DNA from: Cryptosporangium sp044454545
GTDB lineage: Bacteria > Actinomycetota > Actinomycetes > Mycobacteriales > Cryptosporangiaceae
DNA length: 64,000 nucleotides
Direction of reading: 5' to 3'
Assembly (NCBI RefSeq): GCF_044454545.1
Contig: NZ_JBITDV010000011.1
Coordinates: forward strand, 248,001 to 312,000
A program made the position numbers and the translations under genes. The notes under the pieces are model-generated. The model saw only the letters and a list, made by a program, of their open reading frames with translations, was not told the DNA's origin and did no database searches. Positions 16,544 to 25,834 of this stretch are shown in pieces; position 1 is the first letter of the stretch, and each line of letters starts with the position of its first letter.

Positions 16544-17271
16544 CGATCGAGGGCAACGATCCTGTCAGGCCCGACGCCGCGGGGCCCGGCGACCAGCAGG
16601 CGGCCCAGAAGGGCATGTTCGGCGTCTCCGGCACCGGTGACACGTCCGGATTCGGCGGCCTGGTCCGCCCCGTCGCCGACCCGCACGCGACCCCGCGCCC
16701 CTACGGCGGGTACTTCGACGAGGTCGTCGACCTGCTGGGCGACGCGGTGGCCAGCGCCGGCGTCGGATTCGAAGAGACGGTCTACCGGGTGGTGGTCGAC
16801 CGCGGCGAGCTGACGCTCTACGTCCGTCCGGAGCGGATCGCCGAGGTCTGCAAGCTGCTCCGCGACTCCGACGGCCTGCGCTTCGAGCTGTGCAGCTCGG
16901 TCTCCGGTGTCGACTACCTGGACGCTCCGTCCGGCGTCGACGCCGAGGAAAAGGCCAGGCGGCTGCACGTCGTCTACCAGCTGACGAGCATGACGTTCCG
17001 GCGCCGGATCCGGCTCGAGGTCGCGGTCACGATCGAGGACCCGCGGGTCCCGTCCGTCACCGAGATCTACCCGACCGCCGACTGGCAGGAGCGCGAGGTC
17101 TGGGACATGTTCGGCGTCCTGTTCGAGGGGCACCCGGCGCTGACCCGGATCCTGATGCCGGACGACTGGGACGGCCACCCCCAGCGGAAGGACTATCCGC
17201 TCGGTGGCGTGCCGGTCGAGTACAAGGGCGCGGAGATCCCGCCGCCCGACACCCGCCGGGCCTACCGGTGA
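16540..17271 (+). CDS. nuoC: NADH-quinone oxidoreductase subunit C
   Basis: This 243-residue subunit of the peripheral arm ends with the family motif REVWDMFGVLFEGHPALTRILMPDDWDGHPQRKDYPL. The first 60 residues are Gly/Asp-rich and poorly conserved. The GTG at 16540 overlaps the nuoB stop by four bases, which sets the start; the longer open frame is the nuoB gene read out of phase. NuoC and NuoD are separate genes here, unlike the fused NuoCD of E. coli. Confidence 0.95.
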   Translation: MTIEGNDPVRPDAAGPGDQQAAQKGMFGVSGTGDTSGFGGLVRPVADPHATPRPYGGYFDEVVDLLGDAVASAGVGFEETVYRVVVDRGELTLYVRPERIAEVCKLLRDSDGLRFELCSSVSGVDYLDAPSGVDAEEKARRLHVVYQLTSMTFRRRIRLEVAVTIEDPRVPSVTEIYPTADWQEREVWDMFGVLFEGHPALTRILMPDDWDGHPQRKDYPLGGVPVEYKGAEIPPPDTRRAYR

Positions 17272-17290
17272 CCGGCCAGGAGGTGGCCTG

Positions 17291-18613
17291 ATGACTCAGA
17301 CAAGCGATCCTTACGCCGGCTCGCGCGAAACCACCGAAGGACGGATCTACACCGTCACCGGTGGCGACTGGGATTCGATCCACGCCGAAGATCCGCTGGC
17401 CAGTGAGCGCATCGTCGTCAACATGGGTCCCCAGCACCCGTCGACGCACGGCGTGCTGCGTCTCGTCCTCGAGCTCGAGGGCGAGACGATCACCGAGGCC
17501 CGCACGGTCATCGGGTACCTGCACACCGGCATCGAGAAGAACACCGAGTACCGGACGTGGACGCAGGGCACCACGTTCGTCACCCGGATGGACTACCTCT
17601 CGCCGATCTTCAACGAGACCGGCTACTGCCTCGCGGTGGAGAAGCTGCTCGGCATCGAGGTGCCCGAGCGCGCCAACACGCTGCGGGTCCTGCTGATGGA
17701 GCTCAACCGGATCAGCTCGCACCTGGTCTGGCTGGCGACCACGGGCATGGAGCTCGGCTCGACCACGATGATGATCTACGGCTTCCGCGAGCGGGAGCAC
17801 GTGCTCGACCTGTTCGAGGAGATCACCGGTCTGCGGATGAACATGGCGTTCGTCCGCCCGGGTGGCCTGGCGCAAGACCTGCCGGTCGGCGTCGTCGAGA
17901 AGATCCACGAGTTCATCCCGTACATGCGCGACAAGATCAACGACTACGAGAAGCTGCTCACCGGCCAGCCGGTCTGGAAGGCCCGCACCAAGAACGTCGG
18001 GTTCCTCGACGTCACCGGGTGCCTGGCGCTCGGCATCACCGGGCCGGTGCTGCGCTCGGCCGGCCTGCCCTGGGACCTGCGCAAGCAGATGCCCTACTGC
18101 GGCTACGAAGACTACGAGTTCGACGTCATCACCGAGACCACCGGCGACGTGTTCGGGCGCTACCTCGTGCGGATCAACGAGATGCGCGAGTCGCTGAAGA
18201 TCGTCGAGCAGGCGCTCGACCGGCTGGCCCCGGGGCCGGTCATGGTCGGTGACAAGAAGATCGCGTGGCCGGCGCAGCTTGCGCTCGGCGCAGACGGCAT
18301 GGGCAACTCGCTCGAGCACGTCCGGCAGATCATGGGCCAGTCGATGGAGGCCCTGATCCACCACTTCAAGCTCGTGACCGAGGGCTTCCGGGTCCCGTCC
18401 GGCCAGGTGTACACCGCGGTCGAGTCGCCCCGGGGCGAGCTGGGTTTCCACGTCGTCAGCGACGGTGGCACCCGGCCGTACCGCGTCCACGTGCGCGAAC
18501 CCAGCTTCATCAACCTGCAGGCCTTCCCGGCGATGGTCGAGGGTGCCCCGATCGCGGACGCGATCGCTTCCGGCGCCTCCCTCGACCCGGTGATGGGTGG
18601 GGTCGACCGATGA
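17291..18613 (+). CDS. nuoD: NADH-quinone oxidoreductase subunit D
   Basis: The 440-residue protein is the [NiFe]-hydrogenase-large-subunit-like part of complex I that forms the quinone pocket with NuoB. Visible signatures are NMGPQHPSTHGVLRLVLELEGE (His and Thr at the quinone head-group site), GYLHTGIEKNTEYRTW, and YTAVESPRGELGFH. ATG 17291 has AGGAGGTGG upstream and lies 19 bp after nuoC. Confidence 0.97.
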   Translation: MTQTSDPYAGSRETTEGRIYTVTGGDWDSIHAEDPLASERIVVNMGPQHPSTHGVLRLVLELEGETITEARTVIGYLHTGIEKNTEYRTWTQGTTFVTRMDYLSPIFNETGYCLAVEKLLGIEVPERANTLRVLLMELNRISSHLVWLATTGMELGSTTMMIYGFREREHVLDLFEEITGLRMNMAFVRPGGLAQDLPVGVVEKIHEFIPYMRDKINDYEKLLTGQPVWKARTKNVGFLDVTGCLALGITGPVLRSAGLPWDLRKQMPYCGYEDYEFDVITETTGDVFGRYLVRINEMRESLKIVEQALDRLAPGPVMVGDKKIAWPAQLALGADGMGNSLEHVRQIMGQSMEALIHHFKLVTEGFRVPSGQVYTAVESPRGELGFHVVSDGGTRPYRVHVREPSFINLQAFPAMVEGAPIADAIASGASLDPVMGGVDR

Positions 18614-18679
18614 GGGATTCGCTGACCCGTCGTGAAATCACGAGCCTCACTTCAGGCTCCGAACGTGGGCGAGACCGGA

Positions 18680-20053
18680 ATGAGTGAAATTACCAACGAA
18701 GCCGTCCGCACGGACCTCATCGAGCAGGCGGCGACGATCGTCGCCCGGTACCCCGAGGGACGCTCGCGTTCGGCGCTGCTGCCGATGTTGCATCTCGTGC
18801 AGTCGGTGGACGGATACGTCAGCCCGGCCGGGATCGCGTTCTGCGCCGAGCAACTCGGCATCACCAAGGCCGAGGTCGCGGCCGTCGCGACGTTCTACAC
18901 CATGTACAAGCGCCGGCCGACCGGCGAGTACCTGGTGAGCGTGTGCACCAACACGATGTGCGGGGTGCTCGGGGGCGACAAGGCCTACGAGGCGCTCTCG
19001 CAGTACCTCGAGGTGGGGCACGACCAGACCACCGAAGACGGCAAGATCACGCTGGAGCACGCCGAGTGCCTGGCGGCCTGCGACTACGCGCCGGTGATGA
19101 CCGTCAACTACGAGTACTTCGACCAGGTGGACGAAGGCTCGGCCTTGACGCTGGTGAAGCAGCTCCAGGACGGTGAGCGTCCGATGCCGACGCGCGGCGC
19201 CGGGCTCTGTTCGTTCAAGCAGATGTCGCGGCAGCTCGCCGGGTTCGACGACAACCGGAACTCGGTGGCCGACGCGATGATCGGCGTCGAGCCGACGGTC
19301 GCCGGTAACCGGATCGCGGAGGAGCGCGGGGTCAGCGTCCCGGGGTACTACCCGAACACGCCGATCCCGAGGAAGGCCGACAAGGACGCCGCCCCGGCCC
19401 CCGCAAAGGCCGCCGCTCCTGCCCCCGCCGCTCCTGCCCCCGCGGCCCCGGCTCCCGCCGCTCCTGCTCCCGACGCCGCGCCGGCTGCGGGGAAGGCTGC
19501 GCCGGCTGCGGAGACGCCCGCTGGGGCTGCTTCGGCCGACAAGGCCGCGACCGCCGCGACGGCTGACGGGCCGAAGAGCGCCGAGCCGCCGGCCGCGCTG
19601 ATCCCGGTCCAGCCCGCCTCCGAGCCCGCCGCCCCGTCCACGCCGGCCGCGAAAGCGTCCGCCGACGACACGAAGTCTGCTGACAACACGACGCCGGCCG
19701 ACAAAGCGTCCGCCGGAGAGACCGGGAAGCCCGCGCCGCGGACGCGCAGGCGGACCACCGGGCCGACCGTGTCGGCGACCGCCGAGCCCTCCGGCCGGCG
19801 GCCGGCCAACAAGGCACCGGCCAAGCGCGCCACCCGCCGCCCGGGCACCGAACGCTCGGCCCCGGCGGTCGAGCAGGCTCCCACCCAGCCGGCCCAGCCG
19901 GCGACCGAGCCGCAGGTGAGGGACGTCGAGACGCCGGAGAACCCGGCCGAGACCTCGCCGACCGTTCCGGAGCCGGCGATCGACTCCAAGCCGGCCGGTG
20001 ACGCCTCGCCGACCGATCCGCGCACCGCGAACGCTGAAGGGGACGCCGAATGA
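18680..20053 (+). CDS. nuoE: NADH-quinone oxidoreductase subunit E with a long Ala/Pro-rich tail
   Basis: Residues 1-230 are a normal NuoE. The thioredoxin-like domain binds the N1a [2Fe-2S] cluster through C89 and C94 (CTNTMC) and C130 and C134 (CLAAC). Residues from about 231 to 457 are an Ala/Pro/Lys/Thr-rich, low-complexity tail that begins with APAP repeats and contains a basic RTRRRTTG stretch. This doubles the usual length, and the tail is probably disordered and solvent-exposed. The reading frame is continuous through it and the stop overlaps the nuoF ATG, so it is translated. ATG 18680 is chosen; no strong ribosome-binding site is seen. Confidence 0.93.
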   Translation: MSEITNEAVRTDLIEQAATIVARYPEGRSRSALLPMLHLVQSVDGYVSPAGIAFCAEQLGITKAEVAAVATFYTMYKRRPTGEYLVSVCTNTMCGVLGGDKAYEALSQYLEVGHDQTTEDGKITLEHAECLAACDYAPVMTVNYEYFDQVDEGSALTLVKQLQDGERPMPTRGAGLCSFKQMSRQLAGFDDNRNSVADAMIGVEPTVAGNRIAEERGVSVPGYYPNTPIPRKADKDAAPAPAKAAAPAPAAPAPAAPAPAAPAPDAAPAAGKAAPAAETPAGAASADKAATAATADGPKSAEPPAALIPVQPASEPAAPSTPAAKASADDTKSADNTTPADKASAGETGKPAPRTRRRTTGPTVSATAEPSGRRPANKAPAKRATRRPGTERSAPAVEQAPTQPAQPATEPQVRDVETPENPAETSPTVPEPAIDSKPAGDASPTDPRTANAEGDAE

Positions 20054-21357
20054 GCGAGCGCGAAGTCCTCACCCCGGTCCTCACCAAGCGCTGGCTCTCG
20101 CCCGAGGCGTGGAAGATCTCGGTCTACGAGCGGCTCGACGGTTACTCCGGGCTGCGCAAGGCGATCAAGGCCCACCCCGACGACCTGATCCAGCTGGTCA
20201 AGGACTCCGGTCTGCGCGGCCGCGGCGGCGCGGGCTTCCCGACCGGTCTCAAGTGGGGATTCATCCCGCAGGGTGACGGCAAGCCGCACTACCTCGTGGT
20301 GAACGCCGACGAGGGCGAGCCCGGCACCTGCAAGGACCTGCCGTACATGATGGCCGACCCGCACGGCCTCATCGAGGGCATCGTGATCGCGAGCTACGCG
20401 ATCCGGGCGAACTTCGCCGCGATCTACATCCGTGGCGAAGCCGTGCACGCCGCCCGTCGGCTGCGCAACGCGGTCAACGAGGCCTATGCCCGCGGCTATC
20501 TCGGCCGCAACATCCTGGGCAGCGGGTTCGACCTCGAACTCGTCGTCCACTCCGGCGCCGGTGCCTACATCTGCGGCGAAGAGACCGCGCTGCTGGACTC
20601 GCTCGAGGGCTACCGTGGCCAGCCGCGGCTCAAGCCGCCGTTCCCCGCGGTCGCCGGCCTCTACGGCGGCCCCACCGTGGTGAACAACGTCGAGACGATC
20701 GCCAGCGTGCCGTACATCGTGCTCGGCGGGGCCGAGTGGTTCAAGTCGATGGGCACCGAGAAGTCGCCCGGCCCGAAGATCTACTCGATCTCCGGCCGGG
20801 TGAACCGTCCGGGGCAGTACGAGTGCACGATGGGCACCACGCTGCGCGAGCTGCTCGAGCTGGCCGGGGGCATGAAGGACGGCCACGAACTCCGGTTCTG
20901 GACGCCCGGCGGGTCCTCGACGCCGCTGTTCACCGCGGAGCACCTCGACGTTCCGCTCGACTTCGAGGGCGCGGCGGCGGCCGGCTCCATGCTGGGCACC
21001 ACGGCCATTCAGGTGTTCAGCGACCAGGACGACCCGGTGTACGCGACCTACCGCTGGATCGCGTTCTACGCCCACGAGTCGTGCGGCAAGTGCACCCCGT
21101 GCCGCGAGGGCAACTACTGGATGGTGCAGGTGCTGCGCCGGATCCTGTCCGGCCAGGGCACCAAGGCCGACCTCGACACGCTGCTCGACACCTGCGACAA
21201 CATCTTCGGCCGGTCGTTCTGCGCGCTGGGTGACGGCGCGACCAGCCCGGTGACGTCGTCGCTGAAGTACTTCCGGGACGACTACCTGGACTACATCGAG
21301 GGTCGCAAGGCGCCGTACTTCTCGGCCGAACAAGCCGCACTCGCCGGAGCGCACTGA
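20050..21357 (+). CDS. nuoF: NADH-quinone oxidoreductase subunit F (NADH/FMN-binding)
   Basis: The 435-residue protein binds NADH and FMN through GRGGAGFPTGLKW (57-69) and NADEGEPGTCKD (85-96), and the N3 [4Fe-4S] cluster through C345, C348 and C351 (ESCGKCTPC) with C391 (SFCALGD). It is the electron entry point of complex I. Its ATG overlaps the nuoE stop (ATGA). Its own stop overlaps the start of a 28-codon ORF that leads into nuoG. Confidence 0.97.
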   Translation: MSEREVLTPVLTKRWLSPEAWKISVYERLDGYSGLRKAIKAHPDDLIQLVKDSGLRGRGGAGFPTGLKWGFIPQGDGKPHYLVVNADEGEPGTCKDLPYMMADPHGLIEGIVIASYAIRANFAAIYIRGEAVHAARRLRNAVNEAYARGYLGRNILGSGFDLELVVHSGAGAYICGEETALLDSLEGYRGQPRLKPPFPAVAGLYGGPTVVNNVETIASVPYIVLGGAEWFKSMGTEKSPGPKIYSISGRVNRPGQYECTMGTTLRELLELAGGMKDGHELRFWTPGGSSTPLFTAEHLDVPLDFEGAAAAGSMLGTTAIQVFSDQDDPVYATYRWIAFYAHESCGKCTPCREGNYWMVQVLRRILSGQGTKADLDTLLDTCDNIFGRSFCALGDGATSPVTSSLKYFRDDYLDYIEGRKAPYFSAEQAALAGAH

Positions 21358-21443
21358 TGACTGTGTACCCCGTCCGCCTCCTCCGCTCCGCTCCTCGGTC
21401 GCTAGGGCTCCCTACGATGCTCACTTCGGAGGCGACCTCATGA
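21357..21443 (+). CDS. Small ORF coupling nuoF to nuoG (28 codons, hypothetical)
   Basis: An ATG at 21357 shares its A with the nuoF TGA. The frame stays open for 28 codons (MTVYPVRLLRSAPRSL and on) and its TGA at 21441-21443 overlaps the nuoG ATG at 21440. The double overlap means ribosomes leaving nuoF could read straight through to nuoG. The peptide itself matches nothing known, and function may lie in the act of translation. Confidence 0.35.
   Translation: MTVYPVRLLRSAPRSLGLPTMLTSEATS
21375..21434 (+). promoter_or_regulatory. Possible hairpin sequestering the nuoG ribosome-binding site
   Basis: CGCCTCC at 21375-21381 is the exact complement of GGAGGCG at 21428-21434, which contains the nuoG Shine-Dalgarno sequence six bases before the ATG. 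If the pair forms in mRNA it would hide the site until a ribosome translating the small ORF opens it. Inferred from sequence only. Confidence 0.35.
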
Positions 21444-23974
21444 CCATCGCCCCCCAGGCCGTAGACACGGTCACGCTCACGATCGACGGGCTGTCGGTCA
21501 CCGTGCCGAAGGGCACGCTGATCATCCGGGCCGCCGAGCAGCTGGGCATCCAGATCCCGCGGTTCTGCGACCACCCGCTGCTCGACCCGGTCGGCGCCTG
21601 TCGTCAGTGCATCGTCGAGGTCGAGGGCCAGCGCAAGCCGGTCGCGAGCTGCACCGCCACGGTGACGCCCGACATGGTGGTGAAGACGCAGCTCTCCAGC
21701 CCGGTGGCCGAGAAGGCGCAGCGCGGAACGCTGGAACTGCTGCTGATCAACCACCCGCTCGACTGCCCGATCTGCGACAAGGGCGGCGAGTGCCCGCTGC
21801 AGAACCAGGCGATGAGCAACGGTGCCGCCGAGTCGCGGTTCCGGGACGTCAAGCGCACGTACCCGAAGCCGCTGGCGATCTCGACGCAGATCCTGCTCGA
21901 CCGCGAGCGCTGCGTGCTCTGCGCCCGCTGCACGCGGTTCTCCAAGCAGGTCGCCGGCGACCCGTTCATCGAGCTGCTGGAGCGCTCGGCGCTGGAGCAG
22001 GTCGGCATCGCGTCCGACGAACCGTTCCAGTCGTACTTCTCCGGCAACACCGTGCAGATCTGCCCGGTCGGTGCGCTGACCAGCGCCGCCTACCGGTTCC
22101 GGGCCCGCCCGTTCGACCTGGTCAGCACGCCGTCGGTGTGTGAGCACTGCGCCGGTGGCTGCGCGCTGCGCACAGACTGGCGGCGCGGCAAGGTCCTCCG
22201 CCGGCTCGCCGGCGAGGACCCGGAGGTCAACGAGGAGTGGAACTGCGACAAGGGCCGCTTCGCGTTCCGTTACGCGACCGGCAAGGAGCGGCTGACTCAG
22301 CCGCTCGTGCGCAACTCCGCCGGTGAGCTCGAGCCGACCTCGTGGAGCGAGGCGTTCACGGTGGCGGCCCGCGGGCTGGAGACCGCCCGCGAGAACGGCG
22401 GCGTCGGCGTGCTACCCGGCGGCCGGGTCACGTTCGAGGACGCCTACGCGTACTCGAAGTTCGCCCGGGTCGCGCTCGGGACGAACGACGTGGACTTCCG
22501 GGCCCGCCCGCATTCCGACGAGGAGGCGCTGTTCCTCGGCGCGCACGTGGCGGGCTCCGGGCTCGGGATCACCTACTCCGACCTCGAGAACGCGTCCGAC
22601 GTCCTGCTGGTCGCGCTCGAGCCGGAGGAGGAAGCGGCGATCCTCTTCCTCCGCCTGCGCAAGGCGTGGCGGAAGCTCGGCACCCGGGTGTGGTCGGTGG
22701 CCCCGCTGGCCACCCGGGGTCTCGACAAGCTCGGCGGGACGCTGATCCAGGCGACCCCCGGCGCCGAGCCCAAGGTCCTGGACGCTCTGCGGGCCGGCGA
22801 ACTGCCCGGGCTCACGTCGCTGTCCGACGCACTGCGGGCGCCCGGTGCGGTGATCCTGGTCGGGGAGCGGGCCGCGGGTATCCGTGGCGCGTACTCGGCC
22901 GCGTCGCTGCTGGCGCTCTCGACCGGTGCGTCGCTCGGCTGGGTGCCGCGGCGGGCCGGTGAGCGTGGAGCGGTCGAGGCAGGCGCGCTGCCGACGCTCC
23001 TGCCCGGCGGGCGTCAGCTCTCGTCGGCGGCCGGCCGGTCGGCGATCGAGTCGGCCTGGGGGGCCTCGATCCCCTCGGCGCCGGGTCGTTCGACCTCGGA
23101 GATCCTGGCCGCGGCGGCCGACGGTTCGCTGGGTGGTCTGGTGGTCGGCGGCGTCGACCCCGACGACCTGCCCGACCCGGTGGCCGCGCGGGCCGCGCTG
23201 GAAGCCGCACCGTTCCTCGTGTCGCTGGAGGTCCGCGACTCGGCGGTCACCGCGTACGCCGATGTCGTGTTCCCGGTGGCCCCGGTGGCCGAGAAGGCCG
23301 GCAGCTTCGTCAACTGGGAGGGCCGGGTCCGGCCGTTCGGGCTGACGCTGGCCGGCACCGGCGCGATGTCGGACGCCCGGGTGCTCGACGCGCTCGCTTC
23401 CGAGCTGGGCGCCTACCTGGGGACGACCACGCAGGAAGCCGTGCTGGCGGAGTTCACCGGTCTCGGTACCCCCGAGCCCGACCTCGACCCGCCACCGTCC
23501 CCGATGGAGCCGGCCGCGCCCCGGGTGAGCCCCGGTGCCGGCGAGGCCGTACTGGCGACCTGGCACCACATGCTCGACCTGGGCACGCTGCAGGCCGGCG
23601 AGGAGCACCTGGCCGGCACCGCGAAGCCGGCGTTCGCGCACCTCGCGCCCGGCACCGCCGCGGAGCTCGGCGTCCGGCCCGGCGCGCACATCCTGGTCTC
23701 CACCGATCGGGGCGCGATCCAGCTGCCGGTGGCGATCACCGAGATGCCCGACCGGGTCGTCTGGCTGCCGTCGAACTCGGTCGACTCGCGGGTGCGACCG
23801 ACGCTCGGCGTGGGCGCGGGTGATCTGGTGCGGATTACGGCAGGGTCGGCAGGCGGCGACGGCGTGTCGCCCGACGGTGGCCTGGGTGACGTCGAGGCCC
23901 GCGCCACCAGCGACGGTGGGGATCCGGCCGACGGCGGCGTGCCGGCGATCGACTCAGACGAAGGCGAGGCCTGA
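21440..23974 (+). CDS. nuoG: NADH-quinone oxidoreductase subunit G
   Basis: The 844-residue subunit carries four iron-sulfur motifs in order: N1b (C43, C54, C57, C71), N5 (H105, C109, C112, C118), N4 (C158, C161, C164, C208) and the extra N7 motif CEHCAGGC (C234, C237, C241) with C269. N7 is kept in menaquinone-using bacteria such as Thermus but lost from mitochondria. A molybdopterin-oxidoreductase-like domain fills the rest, ending in a dinucleotide-binding-like region (about 715-795) and an acidic Gly/Asp-rich tail. GGAGG precedes the ATG. The stop overlaps nuoH (TGATG). Confidence 0.96.
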   Translation: MTIAPQAVDTVTLTIDGLSVTVPKGTLIIRAAEQLGIQIPRFCDHPLLDPVGACRQCIVEVEGQRKPVASCTATVTPDMVVKTQLSSPVAEKAQRGTLELLLINHPLDCPICDKGGECPLQNQAMSNGAAESRFRDVKRTYPKPLAISTQILLDRERCVLCARCTRFSKQVAGDPFIELLERSALEQVGIASDEPFQSYFSGNTVQICPVGALTSAAYRFRARPFDLVSTPSVCEHCAGGCALRTDWRRGKVLRRLAGEDPEVNEEWNCDKGRFAFRYATGKERLTQPLVRNSAGELEPTSWSEAFTVAARGLETARENGGVGVLPGGRVTFEDAYAYSKFARVALGTNDVDFRARPHSDEEALFLGAHVAGSGLGITYSDLENASDVLLVALEPEEEAAILFLRLRKAWRKLGTRVWSVAPLATRGLDKLGGTLIQATPGAEPKVLDALRAGELPGLTSLSDALRAPGAVILVGERAAGIRGAYSAASLLALSTGASLGWVPRRAGERGAVEAGALPTLLPGGRQLSSAAGRSAIESAWGASIPSAPGRSTSEILAAAADGSLGGLVVGGVDPDDLPDPVAARAALEAAPFLVSLEVRDSAVTAYADVVFPVAPVAEKAGSFVNWEGRVRPFGLTLAGTGAMSDARVLDALASELGAYLGTTTQEAVLAEFTGLGTPEPDLDPPPSPMEPAAPRVSPGAGEAVLATWHHMLDLGTLQAGEEHLAGTAKPAFAHLAPGTAAELGVRPGAHILVSTDRGAIQLPVAITEMPDRVVWLPSNSVDSRVRPTLGVGAGDLVRITAGSAGGDGVSPDGGLGDVEARATSDGGDPADGGVPAIDSDEGEA

Positions 23975-25278
23975 TGGACGGCAGGGCGGTGCTGGCAGCC
24001 GCGGAGCCGGCTGCGGTCGGCAACGACCCGTGGTGGCTGATACTCGCGAAGATCGTCGCGACGTTCGGCATCCTCGTGGTGTTCGTGCTGTTCTCGATCG
24101 TGGCCGAGCGCAAGGTCATCGGCTACATGCAGGTCCGGCCGGGCCCGAACCGCACCGGCCCCTGGGGCACGCTGCAGAGCCTCGCCGACGGCATCAAGCT
24201 CGCGTTCAAGGAAGACGTCATCCCGGCCGCGGCCGACAAGGTCGTGTTCATCGTGGCGCCGATCCTCTCGGCGATGGTCGCGCTCGTCGCGTTCGCGGTG
24301 ATACCGCTCGGGCCGAACGTCTCGGTGTTCGGGCACACGACCGCGCTGCAGCTCACCGACCTGCCGGTCGGCGTCCTGTACATCCTGGCCTGCTCGTCGC
24401 TCGGCGTGTACGGCATCGTGCTGGCCGGTTGGTCGTCCGGGTCGACGTACCCGCTGCTCGGCGGTCTGCGGTCGGCGGCCCAGATGATCTCGTACGAGGT
24501 CGCGATGGGTCTGTCGATCGTCCCGGTGCTGCTGACCGCGGGGTCGCTCTCGCCGAGCGAGATCGTCGCCGCACAGGAGAACACCTGGTTCGTGGTCACG
24601 CTGCTGCCGAGCTTCATCGTGTACGCGATCTCGGCCGTGGGTGAGACGAACCGCGCTCCGTTCGACCTCCCGGAGGCCGAGTCCGAGCTCGTCGGCGGTT
24701 TCCACACCGAGTACTCGTCGCTGAAGTTCGCGATGTTCTTCCTCGGTGAGTACGTGAACATGGTGACGGTCTCGGCGCTCTGCACGACGCTGTTCCTCGG
24801 CGGCTGGCGGGCTCCGTTCGGCATCGGCACGCTCTGGGCGGGTGCGAACGAGGGCTGGTGGCCTGTTCTCTGGTTCATCCTCAAGGTGCTGGGCGCGCTG
24901 TTCGTCTTCGTCTGGCTCCGCGGTGCGCTGCCCCGTCTGCGCTACGACCAGTTCATGCACTTCGGCTGGAAGGTCCTGGTGCCGGTCAGCCTGGTGTGGG
25001 TGCTGCTGGTCGCCGCGATGCGGACGATCAGCCGGGAGTACGACTTCTCGTCGCGGAACTTCTTCATCGGCGTCGCGGTCCTGCTGCTGGTGGTGCTGGC
25101 GATCAGCCAGCTGGTCCCGGAGCCCGCGCAGAAGAAGCAAGTCGACGCTCGCGATCCCAACCCGGAGTCCGACTACCCGGTCCCGCCGATGAACCTGGTC
25201 GTGCCGCCGTCCCCGCGTCTGAAGCAGGTGCCGGCGAAGGTCGGGGCCGACGAGCCCGAGACGGGCAAGGAGAGCTGA
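23974..25278 (+). CDS. nuoH: NADH-quinone oxidoreductase subunit H
   Basis: The 434-residue membrane subunit joins the peripheral arm to the proton-pumping arm. It contains ERKVIGYMQVRPGPNRTGPWG and the quinone-site loop ETNRAPFDLPEAESELVGGF, plus about eight hydrophobic helices. A hydrophilic Pro-rich C-terminal tail of about 50 residues is an actinobacterial addition. The ATG overlaps the nuoG stop codon. Confidence 0.97.
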   Translation: MDGRAVLAAAEPAAVGNDPWWLILAKIVATFGILVVFVLFSIVAERKVIGYMQVRPGPNRTGPWGTLQSLADGIKLAFKEDVIPAAADKVVFIVAPILSAMVALVAFAVIPLGPNVSVFGHTTALQLTDLPVGVLYILACSSLGVYGIVLAGWSSGSTYPLLGGLRSAAQMISYEVAMGLSIVPVLLTAGSLSPSEIVAAQENTWFVVTLLPSFIVYAISAVGETNRAPFDLPEAESELVGGFHTEYSSLKFAMFFLGEYVNMVTVSALCTTLFLGGWRAPFGIGTLWAGANEGWWPVLWFILKVLGALFVFVWLRGALPRLRYDQFMHFGWKVLVPVSLVWVLLVAAMRTISREYDFSSRNFFIGVAVLLLVVLAISQLVPEPAQKKQVDARDPNPESDYPVPPMNLVVPPSPRLKQVPAKVGADEPETGKES

Positions 25279-25279
25279 C

Positions 25280-25834
25280 ATGTTCGGACCCGTCCAAGGC
25301 TTCGGCCTGACCTTCTCGACGATGTTCAAGAAGCGGGTGACGATCAAGTACCCGGACGTCCCGCAGCCGAGCGCCCCGCGCTTCCACGGGCGTCACGTGC
25401 TCAACCGGCACCCCGACGGGCTGGAGAAGTGCGTCGGGTGCGAGCTCTGCGCCTGGGCGTGCCCCGCCGACGCGATCTACGTCGAGGGCGGCGACAACAC
25501 CGAAGAGGCCCGGTTCTCGCCGGGCGAGCGCTACGGCGCGGTCTACCAGATCAACTACGCGCGCTGCATCTTCTGCGGCCTGTGCATCGAGGCGTGCCCG
25601 ACCCGGTCGCTGACCATGTCGAACGCCTACGAGCTGGCCAGCGACAGCCGCGCGGACCTGATCTTCACCAAGGAGCAGCTGCTCGCGCCGCTGCTGCCGG
25701 GCATGGAGCTCCCGCCGCACGCGATGCGGCTGGGCGAGAACGAGACCGACTACTACGTGCAGGGCCCGACCAACCCGGGTGCCTCGGCCGGAGCCGAACG
25801 CACGGACCGGTCGGACGCGAAGGAGGTCGTCTGA
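25280..25834 (+). CDS. nuoI: NADH-quinone oxidoreductase subunit I
   Basis: The 184-residue ferredoxin-like subunit has two [4Fe-4S] motifs: CVGCELCAWACP (C51, C54, C57, C61) and CIFCGLCIEACP (C96, C99, C102, C106). These form N6a and N6b, which carry electrons towards N2 in NuoB. It starts one base after the nuoH stop. The C-terminal 40 residues are variable. Confidence 0.97.
   Translation: MFGPVQGFGLTFSTMFKKRVTIKYPDVPQPSAPRFHGRHVLNRHPDGLEKCVGCELCAWACPADAIYVEGGDNTEEARFSPGERYGAVYQINYARCIFCGLCIEACPTRSLTMSNAYELASDSRADLIFTKEQLLAPLLPGMELPPHAMRLGENETDYYVQGPTNPGASAGAERTDRSDAKEVV

Noticed and set aside
18614..18679. CGTGA-AA-TCACG mini-palindrome in the nuoD-nuoE gap
   Set aside because: It resembles CRP half-sites but the spacing is wrong (2 rather than 6), and it lies inside an operon with no promoter signal.
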